In this document: positions 41,786 to 53,089 of the stretch, one piece after another
Layout of the letters: every line of letters begins with the position of its first letter
Numbering within the stretch: the first letter of the stretch is position 1
Assembly (NCBI GenBank): GCA_016703625.1
Contig: JADJBP010000011.1
Span: 1-64,000, forward strand
Source of the DNA: Chitinophagaceae bacterium
Lineage (GTDB): Bacteria > Bacteroidota > Bacteroidia > Chitinophagales > Chitinophagaceae
Length of the DNA stretch: 64,000 nucleotides
Direction of reading: 5' to 3'
Made by a program: the position numbers and the translations under genes
Notes under the pieces: model-generated
Told to the model about the DNA's origin: nothing
The model's database searches: none
What the model saw: the letters and a program-made list of their open reading frames with translations, nothing else

Positions 41786-42962
41786 ATGCACAAAAAGACA
41801 TTTATTTGCTTTTTTTTAATTGCCCATTGCTTATTTGCCGGGGCTCAATCTTACAAAAAATTACATTTCAATGCTGTTGTGGTGGATACACACAACGACC
41901 TGCTCACCACAGCCATTGATAAAGGTTTGGTCATTGACCAGGATCTCAGCGGGAAAACACATTCTGATCTTGCCCGTTTAAAAAAAGGAGGTGTAGATGT
42001 ACAATTGTTCTCTGTATGGTGCGATGGCTTAAAAGCTGATCCCTATGCCTGGGCAAACCGGGAAATGGATACGCTGGATGCTGTTGCAAAACGCAACCCG
42101 GATAAGATCATGAAAGTGGGAAACACAGCCGAACTGTTGCAGGCGTTAAAAGCAAAAAAAATAGCCGCCATGTTTGGTGTGGAAGGCGGGCATATGATCG
42201 AGAACAGTTTAGATAAACTGTATCATTTTTACAGGAGAGGTGCAAGGTACATGACACTTACCTGGAATAATTCAACCGAATGGGCCACTTCGGCGCTTGA
42301 CGAAACCACCAAAGCTGATTCATTAAAACACAAAGGGCTCACTGCATTTGGAAAACAGGTTGTACAAAGAATGAATGAATTGGGTATGCTGGTGGATCTA
42401 AGCCATGTTGGTGAACAAACTTTTTGGGATGCCATCAATACTTCCACCAACCCGGTACTTGTTTCACACAGTTGTGTATATACTTTATGCCCGCACCGCC
42501 GTAATTTAAAAGATGACCAGATCAAAGCCATCGCTAAGAACGGCGGCGTTATTCACCTTAATTTTTATTCGGGTTTTGTAGACAGTAGTTTTGAAAGGCG
42601 GTCTGAAATATTCAACAGCAATCATAAAACTGAAAGAGACTCTATACTGAAAATTAACCCTGAACCATATTTTGCCGATGTTTTTGTTTGAAAAATACCC
42701 GGCAGAAGTAAATGCCTTACGTCCGCCGCTTTCGATGTTGCTTGATCACCTGGACTATATTGTAAAACTGGCCGGTGTTGATCATGTTGGCCTGGGAAGT
42801 GATTTTGACGGTATAAACTCCGCACCATTACAATTAGATGATGTAACCAATATGCCGCTTATCACCAAAGAACTTTTGAAAAGGGGATACACAAAAAAAG
42901 ACATCCGCAAAATACTGGGCGAAAATTTCCTTAGGTTATTTGAAGCCAACGGGGCAAAATAA
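41786..42962 (+). CDS. Exported membrane (renal-type) dipeptidase, one frameshift
   Basis: M19 zinc dipeptidase of about 391 residues that cleaves dipeptides, in related enzymes including D-residue ones. Signal peptide (to FAGAQ), then first metal motif VVDTHNDLLT (H-x-D), EGGHMIENSLD (bridging Glu), VDLSHVGEQTFWDAI (His), VSHSCVYTLCPHRRNL (His) and GLGSDFDGI (Asp). All expected ligands are present. At YFADVF (about 42680) one extra base shifts the frame to LFEKYPAEVNALRPP. Fits the nearby set of exported peptide-processing genes. Confidence 0.88.
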
Positions 42963-42974
42963 TAGAATAGATTT

Positions 42975-43027
42975 AGATGCAGGATACATGATTCTTGATA
43001 TTGGATACTGGATACTGGATACTGGAT
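42975..43027. repeat. GGATACT heptamer tandem
   Basis: Seven-bp-spaced units GCAGGAT, ACATGAT, TCTTGAT, ATTGGAT, ACTGGAT, ACTGGAT, ACTGGAT fill the gap between the dipeptidase and the DUF418 gene. Same core as at 13053, without an obvious inverted arm nearby. Confidence 0.8.
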
Positions 43028-43043
43028 TAAACCAAAACACTGC

Positions 43044-44306
43044 ATGCAAACTTTAGCACCAATTCAGTCCAATGAAAGAGAAATTTTCATGGATGTACTG
43101 AGAGGCTTTGCCATCCTTGGTATTTTTATTGCCAACCTCAACAGTTTCAGTTTTTATGAAGAAGGCCTTCCGCCTGGCCCTTACCTGCTGCCCGAAGGAG
43201 ATCATACCATGAGTTTCCTGCATCATATGTTCCTGGAAGGAAAGTTCTATTCTATTTTCAGTTTACTGTTTGGCTGGGGTATTGCCTTACAGATCAAAAG
43301 AGGATTGGATGCTGGCTCCGATCCATTACCAACCGTTAGAAGAAGGCTGTTCTTCATGTTGCTGTTGGGAGCCATGCACTTAATGATCTGGACCGGCGAT
43401 ATTGTTTTCTTTTATGCCATACTGGCTTTTATCCTGCTGCCGCTGAGAAAATTTTCCAATAGAACATTACTGATCACAGGAGGCATCCTTATACTTTCTC
43501 CCATTTTATTGTATTGGCTTAAAATGACATGGCCGGTGCTTAATTATCCTGCAGAGCAATTGGGCAAAGTAAATGATCTGTTAAGCCGGCAGCTTCTTCC
43601 GGAGTTCCAGGAAATAAACTCCCGGGAACAGCTTGTAGAAGCTTTGAAGAGGGTTAACTGGTGGGATGTGTTGAAGAATAATATAGCCGGTGTCTTTGGG
43701 CGTTTCAGTCACCTGTTAATGGTGAGCCGGGTCCCCAAAGTGCTGGGCATGTTCCTCATTGGCTATGTACTCGGACGCTCTGGTTTTTACAGCAATATTG
43801 TACAACATAAAAAAACAGTGTACATCATGATCGCAGTTGGTTTACTCATCGGTTTACCGGCTAATTATTTTCTTGCACAGCAGATGCAGGACCATATGGG
43901 CGATTATTTTCAATTTAAACTGAACGGCCTTTATCAAACCATCTTCTATACATTGGGTGTTGTACCACTTGCCCTGGCCTATGTTGGATTATTCATGCTG
44001 GCCTTTAAAACAAAACCAGGTCATAAAATATTATCCTTATTGGCACCGGCCGGTAAAATGGCATTCAGCAATTATATCATGCAGTCGCTCATTGGAAATT
44101 TTTTCTTTTTCAGTTCGGGCCTGGGTTATATGTGGAAAGTAGGCCCGGTGTATTATACCCTTTTTGGAATTGCGGTATTCATTGGCCAGGTGATCGTAAG
44201 CACCATCTGGCTGAAATATTTTAATTACGGCCCTGTAGAATGGTTGTGGCGCAGCGCCACTTATAAAAAATGGCAGCCGTTCAGAAAAAGGCCAATGCTG
44301 TTATAA
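43044..44306 (+). CDS. DUF418 membrane protein (YeiB-like)
   Basis: Multi-helix membrane protein of 420 residues. The N-terminal region has the family start RGFAILGIFIANLNSF, then FYSIFSLLFGWGIALQIKRG. The C-terminal DUF418 block has LLAPAGKMAFSNYIMQSLIG and the final PVEWLWRSATYKKWQPFRK signature. The related heparan-glucosaminide acetyltransferase fold suggests acyl transfer across the membrane, but no substrate is known. Its start is 17 bp after a heptamer repeat. Confidence 0.88.
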   Translation: MQTLAPIQSNEREIFMDVLRGFAILGIFIANLNSFSFYEEGLPPGPYLLPEGDHTMSFLHHMFLEGKFYSIFSLLFGWGIALQIKRGLDAGSDPLPTVRRRLFFMLLLGAMHLMIWTGDIVFFYAILAFILLPLRKFSNRTLLITGGILILSPILLYWLKMTWPVLNYPAEQLGKVNDLLSRQLLPEFQEINSREQLVEALKRVNWWDVLKNNIAGVFGRFSHLLMVSRVPKVLGMFLIGYVLGRSGFYSNIVQHKKTVYIMIAVGLLIGLPANYFLAQQMQDHMGDYFQFKLNGLYQTIFYTLGVVPLALAYVGLFMLAFKTKPGHKILSLLAPAGKMAFSNYIMQSLIGNFFFFSSGLGYMWKVGPVYYTLFGIAVFIGQVIVSTIWLKYFNYGPVEWLWRSATYKKWQPFRKRPMLL

Positions 44307-44315
44307 TATTATTAT

Positions 44316-44372
44316 TAAACCCGGGCTAAAGCCCGAAAACATATAAATACAATTATCCCCGGCTAAAGCCGG
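44316..44372. repeat. Two short palindromes (REP-like)
   Basis: CGGGCTAAAGCCCG and CCGGCTAAAGCCGG about 30 bp apart, each a 5-bp palindromic stem with AAAG-containing loop. Similar CGGGCTTTAGCCCG units are scattered in many Bacteroidota genomes. The rest of 44373-44541 holds no gene. Confidence 0.7.
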
Positions 44373-44541
44373 AGGCAATTCAAAAACAGGAATATTTGAA
44401 AATCTGAAGAAAAGTGCTGAAGCACTAGACGGGTATTAAAAAAAAGAATATTACCTGGAATAAAAATAACAGCAGGCAACCATCACACACTGCAATAAAA
44501 AAGAACAAATCCTTTAGCATCATCAGCAGCCATCATCATAT

Positions 44542-47500
44542 TCATTTTTGATTAGCCACCCGCCAGTCCTGCGGTGTTATTCCAAATTCCTGTTTAAATA
44601 CCCTGGCAAAATAACCGGGGTCGTTGTAGCCGCAATCCAGGGCAATGGATGCAATGCTGCTGCCGGGTTGCTTCAGCATTTCTTTGGCTTTGTTCAACCG
44701 GATGATGCGGATAAATTTATTGGGCGAACAGCCGGTGAGTGCATCCAGCTTGCGGTGCAGTTGGGAATGGCTCATAAATACCATCTTGCACAATTGCTCA
44801 ACAGAAAAGCCGGTATCGGCCAGGTGTGTTTCTACCGCTTCCCTTACTCTTTGTACAAAGCCATCTTCTGTTTTTTGTTCACTGATCTGTTCTTCAACCG
44901 GTGCAACGGGTTCCATCGCAGAATCTTCATACCGCAGCCCTGCTTTTTTAAGATAGATCTGCTGCAGGTTCTTCCGCAATTCCATCAGTTTTTTTATGCG
45001 TACCAGTAACTCTTCCCGGTTGAATGGTTTTTCCAGGTATGCATCCGCCCTTTTTCCAGTCCTTCCATCTTACTTTCCAGGTCGGCTTTGGCAGTAAGCA
45101 TGATGATGGGGATATGGCTGGTGCGTTCATCATGGCGCAACTGGCTGCACAATTCAAATCCATCCACAAAGGGCATCATCACATCGGTAATGACCAGGTC
45201 AGGAATGATCTCTGAGGCAATTTCAAAACCTTCCCTTCCATCCTGTCCAACGGCAAGGCGGTAATCGGAAGGCAGGATGCGGTGTAGGCAACTACATCTG
45301 CATTGTCCTCCACCAGCAGGATCAGTGGCTTTTCTTTGGTTTTATCTCTTCATCATGTCCAACGCCGTTTGCTTTAATCCTTTCAGCCTTTTGAAGCCGC
45401 GTATCATTAATATCGGGGTAAGATATATTCTCTGTTGCGGAAATTCTTTTTAGCGGCAGTACCACGGTAAATTCAGTTCCTTTGTTGGCGCCGGTCGGCG
45501 GGCTTTTCACGGATATTTCGCCATCCATCAATTTAACCAGTTCTTTGGTAAGTGCCAGCCCGATACCTGTTCCTTCTGTTTTTCGGGTATGGCTGTTATC
45601 CAGTTGGTAAAACCTGTCGAAGATGTGTAGCTGCTGGCTTTCGGGTATACCAATACCGGTATCCTTTACTTTAATAATTAAAGTTGATCTTTCGTCCTCA
45701 TCTAAAAGGTTGTTTTCACTAACGGTAATGTAGATATTTCCTTTTTCAGGGGTAAACTTTAATGCGTTGGATAATAAGTTGGCAACAATCTGCCTGATCT
45801 TTTCCGGATCGTATGCCATGTATAACGAATCCATTTCGGCCAAAAAATGCAATTGCTTTTTCTGGCTTTCGGCCAGTGATTGAAATGACTCTACGATGTA
45901 CCGCAAAAAATTGATCACATCACCCTTTACCAGCTGCAGTGTCATTTTACCGGTTTCCAGTTTCGAGAGATCGAGCATTTCATTGACCAGGTTCAGCAGG
46001 CTTTGTCCGTTACGTATGATCATGTCAATACCATTGTCCAAATGCTGCGGCGGGTTGTTTTTAACCTGCTGTGCCATACCCAGTATAACGGTTAAAGGTG
46101 TACGAAATTCGTGGGTGATGTTGGTGTACAGTTGTGTTTTTACCGTATCCAGTTCCTTTACCCTTTTGGCTTCCCGCTGCTCAAAATTCAATTGCGATTT
46201 CAGCCTGGCCCGGTTAACACTGAATTTAAAATAAGCCCGGATACCGAGCCCCAGCAAAATAGCATATAACCCATAAGCCCACCAGCTGCGCCACCAGGGT
46301 GGCAGTACGGTGATCTGCAGTTCGGCGGTCTTGTCGCTCCAGATGCCCTGGCTGTTGCTGCCCTGTACTTTAAAAATATATTTGCCTGCGGGTAAGTGTA
46401 AATAAGTGGCGGTACGGCGTGTGCCCGATTCCACCCAATCTTCATCAACACCAACCAATTGGTAACGGTATTTATTTTGACCGGGAGCAGTAAGATCAAG
46501 TGATGAAAATTCAAGCGTGAGAATATCCTGCAGGTGCGTAAGCGTAATTTCTTTGGATTGCTCAATGGTATTTTTCAGTACTGCTGTTTTATCCCCGGGA
46601 GCAATGGATTCGTTATTGATCAGGATATCGGTGATAAAAACATTGGGCATAAATCCCGGTACGAGTATTTCCTTTGGATCAAATATATTCAGGCCGTTAA
46701 CCCCGCCAAACGCAAGACGGCCATCCGGTAACCTGGCATAGGCACCGGTATTGAATTCATCATCCTGCAAACCATTTGCCTTGGTAAAATTGTGAAAGAC
46801 CCGTTTGTTGCTGTTGAAGTTTTTTGCAGCAGTGAGGCAGAAAATACCTTTATTGGTACTGCCCCATATATTGCCGGCATTATCGGGTAATATCCCATAC
46901 ACCACATCATCTGGTAATCCATCTTTCGTGGTCAGGTGAAAAAATCGCCGGTGTTCTTGTCCAGCCTGTTTAGTCCACCGCCTTTTGTGGCGATCCATAA
47001 ATACTTTCCGGGAGCAGCCGGGTCATCCAAAAAGCAGGACACATGATTGTAATTGAGCGAATTCCGGTTGCCGGGATTATTGTAAAACCAATTTACCCGT
47101 GGTAATGTATTTGAACTGTCCGGGAAAATAACTTTCACAAAACCTTCCGGAGTGCCGATCCAGCATACTCCCAGTTTGTCTTCATACAATGCAGTACAGA
47201 TCGATTTGGCCGGTATGGGTTTGGCAGCCATATCGTTGATGCTAAAGCTGTCTATCCTTTCTGTGGAAGTATGGATGCGGGTGAATTTACCCCCCAACCC
47301 GGCCAGCCAGATATTGCCTTTACTGTCTTCAAGCATGGGCTGTTTTGCACCAATACTTTTATAATCGTTGATCTGTGGATAGGATACCAGTTTGCCGGAA
47401 GCAGGATCGTATTTCAGATACCCTTTGTGATCACTCTTTATCCAGTAATTACCCGACCTGGAAATGATGAAATTATCTACCTCTTTAAGACCGGGAATGT

Positions 47501-48653
47501 TGCCGAATGCATTTTTATGTATCGAATCATTGAGCAGCCTGCTCCAGCCATAGGCAAAATCCCCTAAAAAGAGATCATCCGAATTAACCGGAATGATCCA
47601 CTTTACACTGGTGCCGGGTACCGGGGTATATGTTTTGAACCTGTTGCCTGCTGAATTGTATTTCCTGAGCCCATATCCAACTGAGCCGGACCAGGGTATG
47701 CCGGACCGGTCGATAATGAACGGATAACATAACCTGGTTTTGGTTTCCGGTAGTGGTGCATTCCAGTTTATGGGCTTGCCCGGTTCATGTTTATAGACAC
47801 TATAAAAATACTCTTCCCGGTGGTGGTTCTCCCACAGTTGTTCTTTGGGTTTAAAGACGATATTGCCTGCTGGTGTTTTACTGCTGTTGAATAAAGGGCG
47901 TAACTCTTTTCCGTCTGATAAGTAAAGGTTGCCATTGATCAATTTACTGCCATCCGGGTTAAGGTAACCGTCATTAAGCAATATGCCATTGTTCATCCGG
48001 ATAAAATTGTTCTTCAATGGATCAAATTGATATACCGTTCCATCCATGCCGCCGATCCAGGTTATGCCATTCCTGTCGGTTCCCATGCCATATACCTGGG
48101 CATTATTGGGTAATGTAAGCCTGGTAATAACAGGTGCGTCATTCTTAGTAAAGAAATGGTCGCCGGGTTCAACAATATTCAGGCTGGTAACGTCTGTGGC
48201 TACCAGTAACCTGCCATCGGGCATTTCGGTTATCGCCCTTATGCCATTGCCCGAAAGGCTGGCCGGATCTGACTTGTTATGTGTAATTCGGTGAAATTTT
48301 CCGCTTTGCTTATTGTAAACATTCAAGCCGGCATTTTCTGTCCCAGCCCATATCCGTCCTTTTGAATCTTCAAAAAGTTTTACAATGGTGTTGCTGCTGA
48401 GGCTGTAGGCATTATAAGGGTCGTTTGTAAAAACCTTAAAACCATAACCATCATAACGGTTCAATCCATTTTTGGTGGCCACCCAGATAAAACCTTCGGT
48501 ATCCTGCAAAAGATCGAATACCATTCCCTGCGATAAACCCTGGGCGGTGGATATGGATTCGTAAGCAGGCGGGCTTTGTGCAGTAACTGCCACTCCCCAC
48601 CACGTTAGGGCAAGAACGAATATTATTTTAAATGGTATTGTGGGTTTGTCCAT
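44542..48653 (-). CDS. Hybrid two-component system regulator (one-protein sensor/regulator), four frameshifts
   Basis: About 1370 residues. In order: signal peptide (to AVTAQ); about 14 Reg_prop two-blade repeats forming the periplasmic sensor (pattern WVATKNGLNRYDGYG); a Y_Y_Y domain (about 780-850); a membrane helix (WWAYGLYAILLGLGIRAYFK); HisKA with H in NITHEFRTPLTVILGM; HATPase (GIGIPESQQLHIFDRFYQ, then GTGIGLALTKELV); receiver with phospho-Asp in DLVITDVMMPFVDG; and an AraC HTH (CGYNDPGYFARVFK). Frameshifts sit near 46940, 45331, 45267 and 45049, each a single base. The start at 48653 gives a good signal peptide. No SusC/SusD pair is next to it; its targets may be the divergent run from 48915. 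Confidence 0.9.
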
Positions 48654-48914
48654 TTGCTTATAAAGATAGCCGGAAACACATTTTATATCTCATTGAATTT
48701 AAAGAAATGATTGGCCGTTTTTGGAAAATGACGAATTAATCCTGCTGATGCACAATTTGTCCGGTTAATAAGCAATAATATACGTTAGAATGGTGGATTT
48801 GTACTCACTATAAACCGGGATATGGCAGAATTTTACATCGTTGCCTTTAGCCGTTACAGGCAGTAACGGGCAAACCGTCAAACCAATCTTTTTTAACCAA
48901 TAAACCAAACTAAC

Positions 48915-49657
48915 ATGAGCAAGAATCTTCGTTTTACCACAAAGATGTTTTTTCTTCTTTGTATGCTTATTCCTTTTGCAGGTATAAGCCAAACCAAAAA
49001 TGTAATTTCCACCCACCGGGTATTTCCAAAAATGGACAAAACACTTGAGTTTGAAAAAGCCCTGGCTACACATGCTCAAAAGTACCACAGCGGTACTGCT
49101 CATTGGAGGGTATTTGCCATCCAGTCGGGCCCGGATCTGGGAGGATACCATATTACCGAAGGGCCTACAAGCTGGGAGGCAGAGGATGTTAGGGGTAATT
49201 TAGGCAATGATCACAACCTGGATTGGAATAAAAATGTGGCCATCTATCTAACAGAAAGGGAATCTGGCGGGTATTCCGTTTACCAGGATTCTTTAAGCAC
49301 CATAGCACTGGGTGATTTTTCGGATAAGATCAATGTTACCCATCTCTATCCTAAAATTGGCGGAACCGGAAAAATATATGGCCTGATAAAAAAATGAAAG
49401 CGGCCTGGCAGGCCGATGGTTCTACAGTTGCTGTTTATGCAGTCAGCTCATCGGGACCGGCCCAGTATTCAATAGTAACCAGGTATAAGCAGGGATTAAA
49501 AGAAAGAGCACAGGGTTTCCGCAAACCTTTCAGGGAAACTTATGAAAGCATACATGGCGTTGGCTCGTGGGAAGATTACCTGGATACCTTAAGGGAATAC
49601 GCCAATGAGGGATGGAGTGAATTACTTTTTCTGCGTGCAGACTTAAGTTCTAAATAA
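48915..49657 (+). CDS. Exported unknown protein in two overlapping frames, possibly split
   Basis: First part (160 residues, 48915-49397): signal peptide (to GISQ), then HRVFPKMDKTLEFEKALATH and HWRVFAIQSGPDLGGYHITE, a likely alpha-beta-barrel fold. Second part (87 residues, 49394-49657) has a matching helix set (YSIVTRYKQGLKERAQGFRK). The stop and the next ATG overlap as ATGA at a seven-A run. A single extra A would join them into one 247-residue protein, the simplest reading given this genome's homopolymer pattern. A coupled gene pair is the alternative. No family recognised. Confidence 0.62.
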
Positions 49658-49673
49658 ACTTATCAATAGTGGC

Positions 49674-49710
49674 AAAGTCCTCAAGGGTTTAATAAACCCT
49701 TGAGGACTTT
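49674..49710 (+). terminator. Strong intrinsic terminator
   Basis: Perfect 17-bp stem AAAGTCCTCAAGGGTTT / AAACCCTTGAGGACTTT with a 3-nt loop, then ATTAAAA. It ends the preceding gene. Confidence 0.85.
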
Positions 49711-49770
49711 ATTAAAACCATCAGAATTATAACTGTTGTGCCTATATGCTTTTCTAAAACCTTACATAAC

Positions 49771-51135
49771 ATGAAAGCAGCCATCAGCATTCCGCTAAAG
49801 CAAAGCAGCACCATTCCTTCACTTTCGGAAAATACCATCCTCAGGTATTTTAATTTTATTGCCTTGTATTTTGCACAGGGTGTGCCGGAAGGAATGTTAT
49901 TTTTTGGCATCTCGGCATGGATGGCCATGAATGGCAAAACACCCGGGGAAATAGCCGGCTTTGCTGTAGCCTGTGGATTACCCTGGAGTTTTAAATTTAT
50001 TGTGGCGCCACTCATGGACCGCTATACTTATTTAGCCATGGGACGCAAAAGACCCTGGGTGCTATTCGGTCAACTGGGATTAATAGCAAGTTGTATTGCG
50101 ATGGCTTTTGTACCTGATCCCTTAAATAATCTAACCCTGTTCATGGCAGCAGGTTTTGCAGTATCATTCTTTGGAGCTTTCCAGGATGTGGCTACCGATG
50201 GAATGGCTGTGGATATTATTCCCATAAACCAGCAGGCCCGCGCCAATGGCCTGATGTGGGGTTCAAAGATCATTGCCATTTCCACTACCCTTGCATTAGG
50301 AACCTGGCTGCTGAATAAATACAATTTTACCACTTCCATACTTATGCTTGCGGCTTTGATCGGTATTATTATGCTGGTGCCATTATTTTTAAGGGAGCGG
50401 CAACATGAAAAGATATTGCCATGGACAGCGGGTGCTGCATCGCCCGAAACCAAAAAAATGCAATTGACCAGCTGGGTTTCCATCTTCAAATCCTTATACA
50501 GCGTGTTTAGTTTACGAAACTCCATCCTGCTTACTTTAATGATGTTCATAGCCCAGGGGGCTTACAATTATATTGATACCTTACTGCCCATTTTTACGGT
50601 AAAGGAACTAAACTGGACAAATAGCATTTACTCCCAATTCTATGCAACTGCAAAAATAATTGGCGGCATTGGAGGTATGCTTATTGGAGGTTTCCTTATT
50701 GACAGGTTTGGTAAAAAGCGCATGATGAATATTTATTTTGGCGGCATGGTGCTTTTTACATCAGTACTGGCTTATTCAAAAACATATTGGGGCGACACTT
50801 CTTTTATTTATGCTTTTATGATGCTCTATAATATCATGTACACATTTGCCTGCATCGGCATTTTTGCCATCGCCATGCAATGTTGCTGGAAAAAAGTTTC
50901 GGCAAGCCAGTTCACGCTGTATATGACCATTGGTAACCTTGGGCGAATTGCTTTGGCAGCATTGATTGGTCCAATTACGTCAAATTTCAACTGGCAGGTT
51001 GCCCTGATGGCCTTTGCCGCTATGATTGCGCTGGCCTGGTTTCTCCTGCAGTTTTTAAATATCAATAAGCAGGTAGAGCGGGTGGTTCAACTGGAAAACC
51101 GCGATACAGAAATTAATATGGCGGCAGCCCGGTAA
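49771..51135 (+). CDS. AmpG-like MFS transporter
   Basis: Inner-membrane permease of 454 residues with twelve helices. The early helices carry LYFAQGVPEGMLFFGISAWM and GLPWSFKFIVAPLMDRYTY, which are conserved in the AmpG/SLC33 group of muropeptide and acetyl-CoA carriers. The MFS loop motif is GRKRPWVLFGQLGLI. A second half has GGFLIDRFGKKRMMNIYF. The start at 49771 follows the terminator; an upstream in-frame alternative at 49738 is less likely. Possible import of anhydro-muropeptides fits the exported hydrolases downstream (inference). Confidence 0.83.
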   Translation: MKAAISIPLKQSSTIPSLSENTILRYFNFIALYFAQGVPEGMLFFGISAWMAMNGKTPGEIAGFAVACGLPWSFKFIVAPLMDRYTYLAMGRKRPWVLFGQLGLIASCIAMAFVPDPLNNLTLFMAAGFAVSFFGAFQDVATDGMAVDIIPINQQARANGLMWGSKIIAISTTLALGTWLLNKYNFTTSILMLAALIGIIMLVPLFLRERQHEKILPWTAGAASPETKKMQLTSWVSIFKSLYSVFSLRNSILLTLMMFIAQGAYNYIDTLLPIFTVKELNWTNSIYSQFYATAKIIGGIGGMLIGGFLIDRFGKKRMMNIYFGGMVLFTSVLAYSKTYWGDTSFIYAFMMLYNIMYTFACIGIFAIAMQCCWKKVSASQFTLYMTIGNLGRIALAALIGPITSNFNWQVALMAFAAMIALAWFLLQFLNINKQVERVVQLENRDTEINMAAAR

Positions 51136-51193
51136 CGGGGGCATTCAATCATTTCTAAATAAACCCCAATTTTTATATTAAATTTAATAAACC

Positions 51194-51694
51194 ATGACTA
51201 AAATATTTTCATCAGCAATGATCCTTTTTGCGGGTTCATTATTATTGACAGGATGCAATAATGCCGACACAACAAAGACCACTCTTACAGAACCCGCCGC
51301 CAGCAAAGCACCTGAGTATTTTAACCTGCGACCAAAACTTGAAAAAGAGTATGGTTACACCCATGCTGTAAGAATTGGTGATGACCTTAAAATTTCCGGT
51401 GCCGTAAGTATGAACGATTCCGGGATGATCGTTGCCCCGGGCAATATGGAACAGCAGATGAAGAATTGTTATGCCGACCTGGAAAAAATTTTGAAGCACT
51501 ATGGTTACACTGTTGATGATGTGGTAGCTGAAAATATTTATACCACCAATATGGCTGAGTTCATCAAAGTATCCGGTTTTCGCAATTCTATTTACAAAAA
51601 ACAATTCCCCACAGGTACCTGGCTGGAAGTAAAAGGCCTGGCTATAGAAGGACAGCTGATCGAGATCGATATGGAAGCGCATAAGACAAAATAA
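51194..51694 (+). CDS. RidA-family lipoprotein
   Basis: 166 residues. Lipobox SLLLTGC, a Thr/Glu linker, then a RidA (YjgF/YER057c) fold: GDDLKISGAVSMNDSGMIV, an NMEQQMKNCYADLEKILKHY helix, VAENIYTTNMAEF, and FPTGTWLEVKGLAIEGQLIE. The C-terminal A-I-E-G-Q-L-I-E keeps the catalytic-pocket Glu, but the Arg of R-x-x-x-x-V-A is not present; it is K here. Enamine deamination outside the cytoplasm, or a binding role, is possible. Confidence 0.83.
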   Translation: MTKIFSSAMILFAGSLLLTGCNNADTTKTTLTEPAASKAPEYFNLRPKLEKEYGYTHAVRIGDDLKISGAVSMNDSGMIVAPGNMEQQMKNCYADLEKILKHYGYTVDDVVAENIYTTNMAEFIKVSGFRNSIYKKQFPTGTWLEVKGLAIEGQLIEIDMEAHKTK

Positions 51695-51791
51695 AGATCA
51701 GCTTTAGCGATTTTAAAAAAGGAAAAAAAATAGCAGTTGAGGCATTTATAATTATTATTTTACCTGGATTGAATTCCCAAAATTAACCATT

Positions 51792-53042
51792 ATGCAACCA
51801 GCTTTAACCCTGTCCGAGCAGGTCATCCACGCCCGGCCCGGCACGGGCGGGCGGGCGGATGCCGGCTCCAAGAGGATCGAATCTATTGACATCGTACGTG
51901 GCATCGCCATGGTCATCATGGCACTGGATCATGTACGGGATTATTTTCACATCACGGCCAATATAGATGACCCGCTGAACCTGGACACCACCAACCCGCT
52001 GTTGTTCTTCACCCGCTGGATCACACATTTCTGTGCACCCATTTTTGTTTTTATCGGGCACCTCCATTTACCTGCAAAGCCTGCGAAAAACAAAAAAAGA
52101 ACTCAGCGGCTTTTTGATCAAGCGGGGCCTTTGGCTCATCTTTGTTGAATGTGTTATCATTGCTTTTGCCTGGACCTTTTTGCCCACGCTCAATGTAATT
52201 CCGCTCCAGGTCATCTGGGCCATCGGCATCAGCATGGTATTGCTGGGGCTGATCATACATCTTCCATTTAAACTCATACTGGTCCTTGGACTGCTGATCG
52301 TGTTCGGCCATAACCTGCTCGATATCCCGGAATCTGCTCCCGGTTTTAAAGCCGGTTTCTGGTGGGACCTTTTTCATCATGGTTATTTTACTCCTTATCA
52401 ATATGCTGATAAACATATTATACTGATGGTATATCCTTTTGTAGCCTGGACGGGTGTGATGATGCTGGGTTATTGTGCAGGCATTTTCTTTACAGCAGCG
52501 TATACACAGCAGCAGCGCATGAAGATCATATTTCGTACAGGCCTGTTGCTTATTGGTTTATTTGTTGTTGTCCGCTTCATCAATATCTATGGCGACCCCC
52601 ATCCCTGGCAATCACAAAAAACAGCTTTACTGAGTTTCTTTTCCTTTATGAAAGTGCAGAAATACCCTCCCTCGCTTTTATACCTCTGCATTACCATCGG
52701 GCCTGCCTTATTATTGCTTTCATTTGTTGAAAAAATTAAAAACAGGTTCACCAACATCATGCTGGTGTTTGGCCGCACTGCATTTTTTTATTATATCCTG
52801 CACCTCTACCTTATTCACGGTTTGGCTGTCATCAGCTTTTTATAAAAGGCCATACGGTAAAAGAAGCCATGGATTCCGTTCAAAACCTGCCATTCCTGTT
52901 TGTTTTACCCGGCGTTGGGTGGGGATTGGGAATCGTTTATGGTGTATGGTTAGCAGTGATCATTTGCTTATATCCTTTGTGTAAATGGTACGACAGGTAT
53001 AAAACCAGCCATAAAGAAAAATGGTGGCTGAGTTATTTATAG
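51792..53042 (+). CDS. DUF1624 acyltransferase-like membrane protein, two frameshifts
   Basis: About 416 residues, heparan-alpha-glucosaminide acetyltransferase-like (DUF1624). The start reads MQPALTLSEQVI, then a GC-rich segment coding ARPGTGGRADAGSKR. The family signature SIDIVRGIAMVIMALDHVRD follows (Asp-His), then THFCAPIFVF. One base is missing near 52060, before SGTSIYLQSLRK, and one T near 52841, before IKGHTVKEAMDSVQNL. It ends WYDRYKTSHKEKWWLSYL at 53042. About ten helices. Likely transfers acetyl groups across the membrane to sugars; substrate unknown. Confidence 0.85.
51828..51867. other. GC-rich in-frame patch
   Basis: About 40 bp of nearly 80% GC (CACGCCCGGCCCGGCACGGG and onward) inside the N-terminal coding region of the DUF1624 gene. 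It contains GCCCGGCACGGGC, a 5-bp stem hairpin. Unlike its AT-rich surroundings and coding a low-complexity basic stretch. Confidence 0.6.
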
Positions 53043-53089
53043 TGTAACATTAAAATGGTTCTTTATTATTCATCATAAAATAAATCAAA

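Noticed and set aside
44994..45182. Stand-alone response regulator and AraC genes
   Set aside because: The fragments connect by single-base corrections into one hybrid two-component protein.
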